A stretch of DNA of 64,000 bases from Clostridia bacterium (GTDB taxonomy: Bacteria > Bacillota > Clostridia > Lachnospirales > Lachnospiraceae): NCBI GenBank assembly GCA_009929615.1, contig SAAB01000008.1:21988-85987 (forward strand). Reading direction: 5' to 3'. The notes below the pieces were generated by a model. The model saw only the letters and a program-made list of their open reading frames with translations. It had not been told where the DNA came from and ran no database searches. Shown one piece after another: positions 33,831 through 42,658 of this stretch. The number at the start of each line of letters is the position of its first letter. Position 1 is the stretch's first letter. The translations under genes were made by a program, and so were the position numbers.

Positions 33831-35087
33831 CTATTTTCTTTTCCATATAAGTGGCTCAAACTCTGCTTTCACAGTGCGCACCACTTTATTCATATTGCCC
33901 GGTTTAATAAGAACATCATATTTGCCTTCCACCGTTCCGAAAGTCATTACCCGGTCCACGCCCAGTTCCTTCCGAAGCCAGGAAATCATATGTTCCTTTG
34001 TAGCTTCTGCACTGAGAATTTTCATAAGAAAATGTCCCGGATACTCCGTTTTCTCCCAGCGAACCCGCAGCTTCTCAAATATCGGAAGTTTTTCAAGTTC
34101 TTCTTCGAGATGCCGCAGCTTTTCTTCCGTATTCAAAATGGAAAAATAAACCACATCCCGGTTTTCCGGCGGTGTGCCATATATATAATTTCGATAAGGA
34201 GAACGCCGGTATTTTTCATAAAACTGTCCCTGAACACCTTTTGGCGGTTCCGGATAAAAGATGAGCATTACATCCTGAATAATCAGATTAATAAAATAGG
34301 GCAGTGCATACTGTTTTAAAAGGTCCTCTATCTGACATGCCGTCTCATAATCTATATTTTCTTCTTTTATATAACGGTTTTCCTGAACATCATACACAGC
34401 CGCTCCATCCATGGCAATGACCGGAAGTTTTAAATGAATATCCTGAGTTGCCGCCATCATGGATGCTGGTGTGCGTCCGGTAGCTATTGTAAATAACACC
34501 CCTTCGGATAACATCCGGTTCAAATCAACTTTTGTATAGGGCGACATCTCATCACTGACAGATACCAGTGTATCATCCAAACCGGAAACAAATAAAATAT
34601 CCTTATTTCTTCGCCTTGGCAAATGTATCCAGTTAATAAAATAGGCCAGAGCAATACCAAGAATCGTATCAAAAACTCTGTATACAATAAAAATATAAGG
34701 ATTCACATCTCCCCGGTGGGCAATAACAATACTTCCAAAGGAGATACATGCAATAAAAGCTGCCGATGATTTTTTAAAAACCACCGTACTATAAATGGTC
34801 AGGCCAAACCCTAAAGTGACCAGCAGCGTATCTAAAAAAGAATCTCTCTCCCATAGCACCTGATGCTGCACAATCAATAGAATACCACCATAAAAAGCAC
34901 CGATTAAAGTTCCAACAACACGATTCGATGCAACTTTACGGCTGTTTGACAAATCCGACTGAATACATAATATGGCGGCGATAACAGCATAAAACGCAGT
35001 TCGCCCGGTATCCAGTGATGCATATGCAAAAACCAGCAGCCATACTGCCACCACCGTCTTTATCAGACGCATACCTATCCGAGGCAT
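33831..35087 (-). CDS. aromatic acid exporter-like membrane domain fused to a degenerate Cof-type HAD domain
   Basis: 418 residues from ATG 35085-35087 (GGAGGG upstream, one base after the barstar stop). Residues 1-155 hold about five helices resembling the ArAE/FUSC N-terminal domain (GRTAFYAVIAAILCIQSDLS, NRVVGTLIGAFYGG). Residues 163-418 resemble Cof-type HAD phosphatases, but motif I reads GLDDTL in place of DLDGTL, losing the nucleophilic Asp, and the GDxxND motif reads GTVEGKYD. TIATGRTP is kept. Probably a non-catalytic HAD domain acting as a sensor or regulator of the membrane part. Confidence 0.75.
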   Translation of the reverse strand: MPRIGMRLIKTVVAVWLLVFAYASLDTGRTAFYAVIAAILCIQSDLSNSRKVASNRVVGTLIGAFYGGILLIVQHQVLWERDSFLDTLLVTLGFGLTIYSTVVFKKSSAAFIACISFGSIVIAHRGDVNPYIFIVYRVFDTILGIALAYFINWIHLPRRRNKDILFVSGLDDTLVSVSDEMSPYTKVDLNRMLSEGVLFTIATGRTPASMMAATQDIHLKLPVIAMDGAAVYDVQENRYIKEENIDYETACQIEDLLKQYALPYFINLIIQDVMLIFYPEPPKGVQGQFYEKYRRSPYRNYIYGTPPENRDVVYFSILNTEEKLRHLEEELEKLPIFEKLRVRWEKTEYPGHFLMKILSAEATKEHMISWLRKELGVDRVMTFGTVEGKYDVLIKPGNMNKVVRTVKAEFEPLIWKRK

Positions 35088-35088
35088 C

Positions 35089-35340
35089 CTAATCCCTCCA
35101 TACAACATTCAGAAATGTATTTTCTCTCGCGGCATCCTCAAATACACACCGCATCCCCTGATTCATTTGAAAACTACTGTGTATTTGTATCTCTACATCT
35201 TCGCCAATCTCCGTCAGCACATCATAAAGGGCATCCAGATTTTCTCCATAATACTCGGGAAATCCGAGCATTTCCTTTAAATACTTATGGCCTTCCGGGG
35301 CATTCTCCAGTTTTTTTCCATCTAATATAACTGTTTCCAC
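35089..35340 (-). CDS. barstar-family ribonuclease inhibitor
   Basis: 83 residues, matching barstar length. FPEYYGENLDALYDVLTEIG is the barstar helix-2/loop region whose acidic residues plug a barnase active site. It starts 2 bases after the barnase-like gene ends and protects the cytosol from that nuclease before export. It is followed by the ArAE-HAD gene with almost no gap. Confidence 0.9.
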   Translation of the reverse strand: METVILDGKKLENAPEGHKYLKEMLGFPEYYGENLDALYDVLTEIGEDVEIQIHSSFQMNQGMRCVFEDAARENTFLNVVWRD

Positions 35341-35342
35341 AA

Positions 35343-35819
35343 TTATTCCTCCCCGTATAACAATACAAAACTTTCATAATGGTCATCGGTATAATAAATA
35401 TTTCCCTTATTTGAAAAGACAATCCGTTTGGCTCCCCTGCTTTTAGCACCCATTGTATCAATGTCACATTCCGTATAAGAAATACCCTTTTCATCCGGAA
35501 GAACCCCTTCATAATTACCAAAATGGTCCCCGCCGATAGACATTCCCGGTGCATATGGTTCCAAGGAACCGCCCTTCCATCCAAGTTTCTGAGCCTCTTT
35601 CTTTTTAATGAAATTTTCTGGTAACTTACCATAGGTATGAATATACAGTGCCACCTCATCTTTTGATGTATAAGCACCATCCTCTGCAATCTCCTCGGTT
35701 CCTGAAGCCGCACTGTTTCCTGTCGAAATGTCTTCCTCTTCCAGCAAAGAGCATCCTGCCAAAAGTAACATTGAAAGGGATAATAAAAATATCCCCAAGT
35801 ATCTTAAATATTTTTTCAC
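35343..35819 (-). CDS. barnase-type guanyl-specific ribonuclease, predicted lipoprotein
   Basis: 158 residues. A signal peptide with lipobox LLAGC (Cys23) predicts surface anchoring; an acidic, Ser/Thr-rich linker follows to about residue 50. The nuclease domain starts with ALYIHTYGKLPENFIKKKEA and keeps the barnase catalytic set by alignment: E117, R128, R132 and H147 (DDHYESF). Its start overlaps the stop of the GGDEF-EAL gene by four bases (35816-35819). Barnases are normally secreted freely; a lipid-anchored form is less usual. Confidence 0.88.
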   Translation of the reverse strand: MKKYLRYLGIFLLSLSMLLLAGCSLLEEEDISTGNSAASGTEEIAEDGAYTSKDEVALYIHTYGKLPENFIKKKEAQKLGWKGGSLEPYAPGMSIGGDHFGNYEGVLPDEKGISYTECDIDTMGAKSRGAKRIVFSNKGNIYYTDDHYESFVLLYGEE

Positions 35820-38785
35820 AACATTTTTTCTCCTTTTTTATGTATTTCCTGAATCTCCTGAACCTTCTCAAAATCTACAAGTTTTGCTCTTGACTCAGCT
35901 TTTCCAAGATAATCACCTTGAATATAATCAGCGCCCAGCTGAATGACCGCCTTCATATCGTCATAGCTCTCTACACCCTCGGCAATAACTTTAATGCCTC
36001 TTGGATGGGCATAATTCAAAAGGTTCTGCACCAGGCTCTGCCGTCCTCTATCTTTACTAATTCCCCGAATCAGTGAAATATCAACTTTGACATAACGAGG
36101 TTTTAGGTAGAGCAGCCGCTCTTCTGTACTATAGCCACTTCCAAAATCATCCAGAGCAATCTCTGCACCATAACGCCTGGCAAGTTCCTGCTTTTTACAC
36201 ATGATTTCTGAATCTACATGTTCATTTTCAATAATCTCAACAACCAGACGTCCGGTACATTCCGGATATTGTTCAAAGAGATTATGCAAAGCATCTTCAT
36301 CCATCAGCTGATTCGGTATGGAATTGACAAATAGCTTTGTATTTTCAAAATCCTCACCCTGTAAATGTTGAAAGTAAAAAGCCATCTCAAAGGTCAGTGC
36401 CTCCAGTTCTCCCAATCGGGACTGGTCTGCTGCAATACGCACAACATCCCCTGCAGATTTCAAAAGTCTGGTCTTTGGACGCATCAGTGCCTCATAGGCA
36501 AAAACTTCGCCATCGGCAGCTGACACAATTGGCTGAAAATAATATTCCACCTGCTTGTCTTCAATAATCCAATTCAGTTCTTCCTTGCCTTCAAGAAGCA
36601 TGCCATCCCTGTCAAAGCTTCTCTGATTATACTCTTTATAGAATCCCTTGTAACTTGTTTTCGCATCATACATGGCAAAATCTGCACATTTTTTCAACTG
36701 TACCAATGTCGTACCATTATGAGGATACCATGCCACGCCACCGGAAGCCCTTATTGACAAGCTCTCTCCATCCGGTGTCATCAACTTTTTATCGTGAAGT
36801 CTCTGCCGGATATCATCCAGCTCCTGAAAAACTTCCTGTTTTCCCTGACAGTTTGGAAGAAAAGCCATGAATTCATCGCCGGAGATTCTGCCGATTAAAG
36901 CTCCCGGATACTCTGCAGTGATACCACCAAAAACCTGAGCCGCCTGCCGTATATACTGGTCACCATAATCATGACCATAGGAATCATTGACATATTTCAG
37001 ATTGTCCAAATCCCACATTATCATTGCTCCGAGTTCCATATCGCCGTGTTTCGAAAGCATATGTTCCACTCTGTGATTAAAGGCTCTGCGGCTTAGAAGG
37101 TTTGTCAGAATATCATAATCCCGTTCATGTTCCAACTGCTGTTTCTCAATAATTTCTTCCGTCTGGTCCATAACGATAATAAAAACTTTATGATTGCCTA
37201 TCCATGACTCAATATGAATCCAATATTCCTCGCCATTATCCAGAATACTATATTCGATTTCTCCACTCTCTTTGAGAAATTTTTCAAGTCCTGCGTCTTT
37301 CCAGAACTTTTCAAAATATTCCCGGCTGATTCCACCATTCTCGTATGCCGAAGGTTCCATATGTAAGACAGGAACCACCTGACTTGTACAGTAGACAATA
37401 GCTTCTTTCTCAGAATACTCAATAGCCCCTAAAGGCAGGTTAATCATCTTAATAATTCGGGAAAGTCTGGATACATTCTCTCTTATGCTATTATCCATTG
37501 CTGCGATAGCTTCCCGCAGTTCATCGATTTCACGAATACCACTCGGTATACTCTGAAACTCTTTGTCCGCTTCCTGAACCCTGATATCATCTACCAGTTC
37601 CTGAATTGGCCGGTTCAAATAATAGCTGGCCAAAACTGCAATGAGACTCCCTGCCCCAACAGAAATCAGAAATGCCATCTGAATCATAAAATTCAGGTGA
37701 TGCGCATTGCGAAATAAAATATCCTCCGGAACAATGGCCTGTAAAGCCCACTGTTCTCCATAAAATGGCGATGAAGCATTATATAAGGCCAAAGAGCCAC
37801 CTGTCCCATATATATCCGAATCTTTAATAGCATGCAGCTGATTGTATTTAGAAATCTCTTCAAAAGAGAAACTTCCATCCCCATCAACCATATCTTCACG
37901 AAAAATACCGGAAGTCATAATTGGAAAATAGGTGCCATCACTATTCCCCCGCTTTGACAGTATATAGCATCCTGCCGTTGTGGAATTTAATTCCTTCGAT
38001 GGCATGAGGGATTTCAGATAACTTTCCGAAACTGAAATGCCGATAAGACCATAAATTTCATGGGCATCATTCATCAACGGCATCGCGTAACTGATTAAAG
38101 TCCAGTCCTTATCACGCCACTGAAAAGCCTCCGACCAGTATCCCAGATTTTCTACGCTGAATTCACTATAATCATTTTCGTCAGAAACCAATTTTGAATA
38201 AAACTCAGGTAAATCATCCCGCTGAAATCTTGATTCCCAAAGCGAATCCAGGGTAATCCCCATACTTCCTGCCAATTCGGCAGAACCGGTTTCCAGCATC
38301 AGGTCATCGCCACCCAGGTTCACCGCAGGATCTAAATCCCGTATGTGAAACCCATTCAAAGTATTCGATGACCCATCTGAATCCAATATGATAAAGGCCT
38401 CATTCGTCCCTGTCTGTCTGAGCATTTCTACCAGATTTTCCGAAACTCTGGCAAGAGCTGCCTGACTCAACTGTTCATCCGAAGCCAAGTCCTCTGTAGA
38501 TTTACCCTGTTCACTCAAAAAAGTCCCAATATCATTATTTATCCGCCATTCATAGTCGTCAATATGAGACCATCCATGAACCATGAGATTTTCCAGTTCG
38601 TTTTTACGGCTGCTCACCGTATTAACTAATCGCTGACTTGCATTCTCTTCCAAATAGCGAAAGCCGCCATTGATATGCAAAATGGCCATATACAAAATTC
38701 CCTGGAACAACACCGCCGCCATAAGACAGACCAGTATTCTACTCTGTAATGAAATTTTCTTTTTTCTTTTTTTTGACTTATTCAC
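35816..38785 (-). CDS. transmembrane sensor with PAS, GGDEF and EAL domains (c-di-GMP turnover)
   Basis: 989 residues. TM1 at about 17-37, an extracytoplasmic sensor region to about 360, TM2 at about 367-390, a HAMP-like linker, a PAS-like region (about 450-560), GGDEF with SGDEF at about 635 and no RxxD inhibitory site, and EAL from about 745. The EAL domain keeps its catalytic set: EAL (about 764), ENEHVD, DDFGSGY, VKVD, EGVES and QGDYLG, so phosphodiesterase activity is likely; cyclase activity is possible. Its start overlaps the end of a solute-binding lipoprotein gene by 8 bases, and the barnase gene overlaps its end. Confidence 0.9.
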   Translation of the reverse strand: MNKSKKRKKKISLQSRILVCLMAAVLFQGILYMAILHINGGFRYLEENASQRLVNTVSSRKNELENLMVHGWSHIDDYEWRINNDIGTFLSEQGKSTEDLASDEQLSQAALARVSENLVEMLRQTGTNEAFIILDSDGSSNTLNGFHIRDLDPAVNLGGDDLMLETGSAELAGSMGITLDSLWESRFQRDDLPEFYSKLVSDENDYSEFSVENLGYWSEAFQWRDKDWTLISYAMPLMNDAHEIYGLIGISVSESYLKSLMPSKELNSTTAGCYILSKRGNSDGTYFPIMTSGIFREDMVDGDGSFSFEEISKYNQLHAIKDSDIYGTGGSLALYNASSPFYGEQWALQAIVPEDILFRNAHHLNFMIQMAFLISVGAGSLIAVLASYYLNRPIQELVDDIRVQEADKEFQSIPSGIREIDELREAIAAMDNSIRENVSRLSRIIKMINLPLGAIEYSEKEAIVYCTSQVVPVLHMEPSAYENGGISREYFEKFWKDAGLEKFLKESGEIEYSILDNGEEYWIHIESWIGNHKVFIIVMDQTEEIIEKQQLEHERDYDILTNLLSRRAFNHRVEHMLSKHGDMELGAMIMWDLDNLKYVNDSYGHDYGDQYIRQAAQVFGGITAEYPGALIGRISGDEFMAFLPNCQGKQEVFQELDDIRQRLHDKKLMTPDGESLSIRASGGVAWYPHNGTTLVQLKKCADFAMYDAKTSYKGFYKEYNQRSFDRDGMLLEGKEELNWIIEDKQVEYYFQPIVSAADGEVFAYEALMRPKTRLLKSAGDVVRIAADQSRLGELEALTFEMAFYFQHLQGEDFENTKLFVNSIPNQLMDEDALHNLFEQYPECTGRLVVEIIENEHVDSEIMCKKQELARRYGAEIALDDFGSGYSTEERLLYLKPRYVKVDISLIRGISKDRGRQSLVQNLLNYAHPRGIKVIAEGVESYDDMKAVIQLGADYIQGDYLGKAESRAKLVDFEKVQEIQEIHKKGEKML

Positions 38786-40202
38786 AAGCCTTCTCCAATT
38801 CTTCTTTCAGCTCACGACACCAGTTTTTAAAGTTCTCTTCTGTATTTATTTCTGCCACCGCAGTCTGCAAGTCCTTACCCGCTGACATCAAGTCTACCAC
38901 CTTCTGCCTGTCCTGTGTCGACTGATTCACCATTTTATTCTCTAAAATACTCCGGTATCCACTTGCACCATCAAAAGGCCGAACCCAGAACAGTTCATAA
39001 GTACTATAATCATTCATAAAAACATTCATAGAGCTCTTTATAACTTCATTCCATTCCATGTCATTCGCTTTAGCTGCTGTTTCAATTTTCTCAGCTGTCA
39101 CTGCCTCTGTTTTCACCGGCATATAGGAAGATGCCACTGCAAATTTACAGTTATTCTCCTCGTCAGTCAGCCATTTCAGGAAAATCGTTGCCGCATATTC
39201 CTTTGTTTCTGTAGAATCAGCAACTGCCATTCCAGCCCCTTGCTGAATAACCATTGGATTTTCTCCCGAAAAATTAGGTACCGGCAGATTTATCACTTCA
39301 ATAGGATAAGGTTCTGCATCACCAACCGTTACTTTGGAAGGAAGATAAGCTGAACCAGAGGAAGACCCCACTAATGCCAGAATCGTTCCCGTCTTCATAT
39401 CATCACTGCGAAAACGTCCCACACTGCTAAAATAGCCACTGATATAAGGAATATAATAATTATCCCACAGGCGTTTCATCGCAGCCTCATCAATATTTAC
39501 TACCGCCTTATCTCCAACAACCGAAACGGCATCTGCCCCTAGCTGATGAAGACCCACAAGCATATAATTGGATACGGCATCTCTGCCGAAGAATGCCCTG
39601 CCTCCTGACCATTCATAATAAGCTTCGGCTGTCTCTGTCAAACCTTCCCATGTTAAAAGTGATTCCAAAGAAGCACCTGTTGCCTCCGCAAATTTATCCC
39701 AATCTGTTTTGTTCAATGACATAATCTCTGTAGATTTTGCTGTAGGGAATACATAAAACCCATCTTCTGTTCCCAACCGACCTTCTTCAATATAAGCCGG
39801 TACATATTCCGCCAATTCTTCATCGGTTACATAAGGACTTAAATCTGCCAGAGCCCCCAGCTTCTTTAAATCATACCCTACATCCCCGTAACAGCAGAAA
39901 ATATCAGGAAGAGCCATCTCTTCTTTCGTCTTCGCCGCCTCTTTATTTAAAGCCTCTGTAAGTTCATTCAAACCGCCACTGGTTGCAGCCTCCACAAAAA
40001 TACCCTTTTCCGCACCAACTGTATTATTAAACTCTGTCACTAATTCATTCAGTGCAATCTGCGGTGCACCATTATAATATGTAAGGACTTGAAGGGTGAT
40101 AGGATTCTTCGGGTCCAGACCATATTCTGTCGACTTCTTTCCACAGCCCACCAAAATCAGACAGACTATAGCCACCACCATCACATAAACATGTTTCTTC
40201 AT
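38778..40202 (-). CDS. extracellular solute-binding lipoprotein (family 1), likely sensor partner
   Basis: 474 residues from ATG 40200-40202. The signal peptide with lipobox ILVGC (Cys about residue 21) is followed by ITLQVLTYYNGAPQIALNEL, the fold start of family 1 (sugar-type) binding proteins; EYAATIFLKWLTDEENNCKF near the C-terminus is also typical. No permease or ATPase genes adjoin. Instead the gene overlaps the GGDEF-EAL sensor, so I infer it presents a ligand to that sensor's extracytoplasmic domain. Confidence 0.85.
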   Translation of the reverse strand: MKKHVYVMVVAIVCLILVGCGKKSTEYGLDPKNPITLQVLTYYNGAPQIALNELVTEFNNTVGAEKGIFVEAATSGGLNELTEALNKEAAKTKEEMALPDIFCCYGDVGYDLKKLGALADLSPYVTDEELAEYVPAYIEEGRLGTEDGFYVFPTAKSTEIMSLNKTDWDKFAEATGASLESLLTWEGLTETAEAYYEWSGGRAFFGRDAVSNYMLVGLHQLGADAVSVVGDKAVVNIDEAAMKRLWDNYYIPYISGYFSSVGRFRSDDMKTGTILALVGSSSGSAYLPSKVTVGDAEPYPIEVINLPVPNFSGENPMVIQQGAGMAVADSTETKEYAATIFLKWLTDEENNCKFAVASSYMPVKTEAVTAEKIETAAKANDMEWNEVIKSSMNVFMNDYSTYELFWVRPFDGASGYRSILENKMVNQSTQDRQKVVDLMSAGKDLQTAVAEINTEENFKNWCRELKEELEKACE

Positions 40203-40226
40203 CCACGCCCCCACCTTTCTTTTTAC

Positions 40227-40301
40227 CTTTTGTCCCCGATTTTTTTGATACACGATACTACAGACTTTTGTCCCCTTTTTTTTGATACACGATACTACGG
40301 A
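40227..40301. repeat. two tandem copies of a 37-38 base repeat in the promoter region of the solute-binding gene
   Basis: CTTTTGTCCCC, a T-run, then GATACACGATACTAC occurs at about 40227-40263 and 40265-40301. CTTTTGTCCCC recurs once more at 40424-40434 without the second part. The copies abut the hairpin at 40299-40330. Confidence 0.75.
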
Positions 40302-40330
40302 TTGTTACGTGCGTTGCACTCCCACAATCC
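40299..40330. ncRNA. compound hairpin upstream of the solute-binding gene
   Basis: GGATTGT (40299-40305) pairs with ACAATCC (40324-40330), and inside it GTGC pairs with GCAC around GTT. It sits between the tandem repeat and a further GC-rich stretch (to about 40350). The rest of the gap (40331-40490) holds a duplicated TCATGTTTTT and no gene. The element is either an RNA structure in the leader or part of a dispersed repeat. Confidence 0.45.
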
Positions 40331-40490
40331 TAAAAACATTCGAAATCCGCCCTAATCGGGCTACTTTCTCATGTTTTTCGGGTCCCAAAGTCATGTTTTT
40401 TTATGCAAGCACAAAAAACACGACTTTTGTCCCCTTTAGTATCATTATATGTTAATTCACCGCCTGCTTCAAGTCAAATCCCAGTGAATA

Positions 40491-40539
40491 TAAAAAGGAC
40501 CTGATAGAAATATGTTGGTTGATATTCCCATCAGGTCCT
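40491..40539 (-). terminator. htpG terminator
   Basis: AGGACCTGAT (40496-40505) pairs with ATCAGGTCCT (40530-40539); on the minus strand it is followed by TTTTTAT. Confidence 0.8.
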
Positions 40540-40547
40540 AAGTTTGA

Positions 40548-42554
40548 TTATTTAGCTAAAATTTCCATAATCTTATTACTTCTTTCAATAAATGCTGTCA
40601 ATGCACCTGCTTCCAATGGCTTGTGGCTGAGAAGTGCAAGATCATAAAGCTGCTGGCAAATCATATCTATATGCTCACCATCGCCATTTGCCAGTACATA
40701 CTGCACCAGTTTGTTATTGGCATTCAGAATAAGCGTTTCACCTTCATCGCCAAACATGCCCATGTCAGTCATACCGTACATCTTCATCATATCCTGCATA
40801 CGGCGGCTCTCTTCTTTCAGCGTAATCATGGAAGAAGTCTCTGCATTCTTCAGTTTTTCAACTTTGACTTCGATATTATCACGGCCGAGGGCTTTCTTAA
40901 ATACATCTGTCAGAGTCTTTGTATTCTCTTCTAATACCTTGGCGTCTTCCTCACTAACTTCCTCTTTGAAGATATCTGCCAAATCTGTATCAATACGATG
41001 GAACCGAACCTTATTATCATCCTGTTCCAAAACGCTGATAAATGACTGGTCAATCGCATGGGTTAAAATAACCGCATCCATCTCCTGCTCTTTGAACATA
41101 TTAATGTACTGAGCCTGCTGAACTTCATCCGTTACATAGAATACCTGATTCTCATGTTTCTCTTTAGCAGCTTCAAGATAATCCTCAAGAGTCAGATATT
41201 TTCCATCCAAATCTTTATAAAGGACGAATTCTTTCATCTTTTCTTTGAATTTCTCATCCTTCATAACACCATATTTGATAAATGGATTGATATCATCCCA
41301 GTATTTCTCATAGCTTTCTCTGTCTGTCTTGCACATGCCGGATAACTTGTCCGCTACTTTTTTCGTAATATAATCGGAAATCTTCTTAACAAATCCATCA
41401 TTCTGCAGAGCCGAACGGGATACGTTCAATGGCAGGTCCGGACAGTCAATAACACCTTTGAGCAGCAGCAAAAACTCAGGAATAACCTCTTTGATATTAT
41501 CCGCGATAAATACCTGATTATTATATAATTTAATAGTTCCTTCTGCTGCTTCATACTCCAGATTCAATTTAGGGAAATAGAGAATACCTTTCAGGTTAAA
41601 AGGATAATCCATATTCAAATGTATCCAGAACAAAGGCTCCTTAAAATCGTTAAAAACTTTTCTGTAAAAAGCTTTGTACTCATCTTCTGTACATTCATTC
41701 GGATGTTTTGTCCAAAGTGGATGGATATCATTAATCAGGAATGGTCGGCGGCGAATCTTTGCCATCTTTTGTTCCGGAGCAATCTCTATCGTCTCCTTTG
41801 TTCCATCTTCATTCTCTTTTTCTTCTGTCTTAGCCGGTTCTGTATAATATTCTTCAACCTTATCTTCCGGCTGAATCTCATCTTCTTTAATATTCTGATA
41901 TTCCGGTTCTCCGCCCTCTTTGGACTGATAAATCTCTACCGGCATAAATGCACAGTATTTTTCAAGAACATCTTGAACACGGTTTTCATTCGAAAATTCA
42001 TAACTGTCTTCATTCAAATACAAAGTAATCTCTGTACCACGGGTCTCTCTGTCACCCTTAGAGATGACATATTCGGAATCACCATCACATTCCCAGTAAA
42101 CCGGTTCTGCACCATCTTTATACGAAAGTGTCTGTATCGTCACACGCTCTGCAACCATAAATGCGGAATAAAAGCCCAGACCAAAGTGACCGATAATCTG
42201 GTCTTCATTCGTCTTGTCCTTATATTTCTCCAAAAAGTCTGTTGCACCGGAAAAAGCAATCTGTGTGATGTATTCTTTCACTTCATCTGCTGTCATACCG
42301 ATACCATTATCTCTGACAATCATCGTCTTATCTTCAGCGTTGACAATAACCTCTACTTTCAGATGATCATCTTCAGGAATGGAATAGTCGCCCATCATAT
42401 CCAGCTTCTTTAATTTTGTAATTGCATCACAACCATTGGATACAAGCTCTCTGATAAATATATCGTGGTCTGAATAGAGCCATTTTTTTATAATTGGAAA
42501 TAAATTCTCGCTGTTAATGGACAAACTTCCCTGTTCTTTTACTGTTTCTGCCAT
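40548..42554 (-). CDS. htpG: HSP90-family molecular chaperone
   Basis: 668 residues from ATG 42552-42554 (AAAGGAG 7 bases upstream); an upstream GTG adds three residues. ATPase motifs: RELVSNGCDAI, VRDNGIGMT and GHFGLGFYSAFMVAE in the first 120 residues; middle-domain Arg region PLNVSRSALQ. Some acidic charged segments (residues about 230-265) are longer than in the E. coli protein. ATP-dependent cytosolic chaperone. A CIRCE element lies upstream of the promoter, pointing to HrcA control. Confidence 0.96.
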   Translation of the reverse strand: MAETVKEQGSLSINSENLFPIIKKWLYSDHDIFIRELVSNGCDAITKLKKLDMMGDYSIPEDDHLKVEVIVNAEDKTMIVRDNGIGMTADEVKEYITQIAFSGATDFLEKYKDKTNEDQIIGHFGLGFYSAFMVAERVTIQTLSYKDGAEPVYWECDGDSEYVISKGDRETRGTEITLYLNEDSYEFSNENRVQDVLEKYCAFMPVEIYQSKEGGEPEYQNIKEDEIQPEDKVEEYYTEPAKTEEKENEDGTKETIEIAPEQKMAKIRRRPFLINDIHPLWTKHPNECTEDEYKAFYRKVFNDFKEPLFWIHLNMDYPFNLKGILYFPKLNLEYEAAEGTIKLYNNQVFIADNIKEVIPEFLLLLKGVIDCPDLPLNVSRSALQNDGFVKKISDYITKKVADKLSGMCKTDRESYEKYWDDINPFIKYGVMKDEKFKEKMKEFVLYKDLDGKYLTLEDYLEAAKEKHENQVFYVTDEVQQAQYINMFKEQEMDAVILTHAIDQSFISVLEQDDNKVRFHRIDTDLADIFKEEVSEEDAKVLEENTKTLTDVFKKALGRDNIEVKVEKLKNAETSSMITLKEESRRMQDMMKMYGMTDMGMFGDEGETLILNANNKLVQYVLANGDGEHIDMICQQLYDLALLSHKPLEAGALTAFIERSNKIMEILAK

Positions 42555-42587
42555 TACAATCACTCCTTTAATTTTTAACTAAGACTC

Positions 42588-42616
42588 ATTTTAATACCTA
42601 AATGAGCGATTGTCAA
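42588..42616 (-). promoter_or_regulatory. promoter of htpG
   Basis: On the minus strand: TTGACA (42611-42616), 17 bases, TAAAAT (42588-42593). Confidence 0.7.
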
Positions 42617-42622
42617 CAAAAA

Positions 42623-42649
42623 TTAGCATTCATTCTAAATGAGTGCTAA
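42623..42649. promoter_or_regulatory. CIRCE element (HrcA operator)
   Basis: TTAGCATTC (42623-42631), nine bases, GAGTGCTAA (42641-42649). The consensus is TTAGCACTC-N9-GAGTGCTAA, so one base differs and spacing is exact. It lies 6 bases upstream of the htpG -35 box rather than downstream of the start site. Confidence 0.85.
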
Positions 42650-42658
42650 TAATTTTAT

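Noticed and set aside
33828..34319. 163-codon plus-strand open frame
   Set aside because: Antisense to the ArAE-HAD fusion gene; no ribosome binding site or recognisable product.
41619..42413. 264-codon open frame on the plus strand
   Set aside because: It is fully antisense to the well-conserved htpG gene, and its Phe/Ile/Leu-rich translation resembles no family; an antisense shadow.
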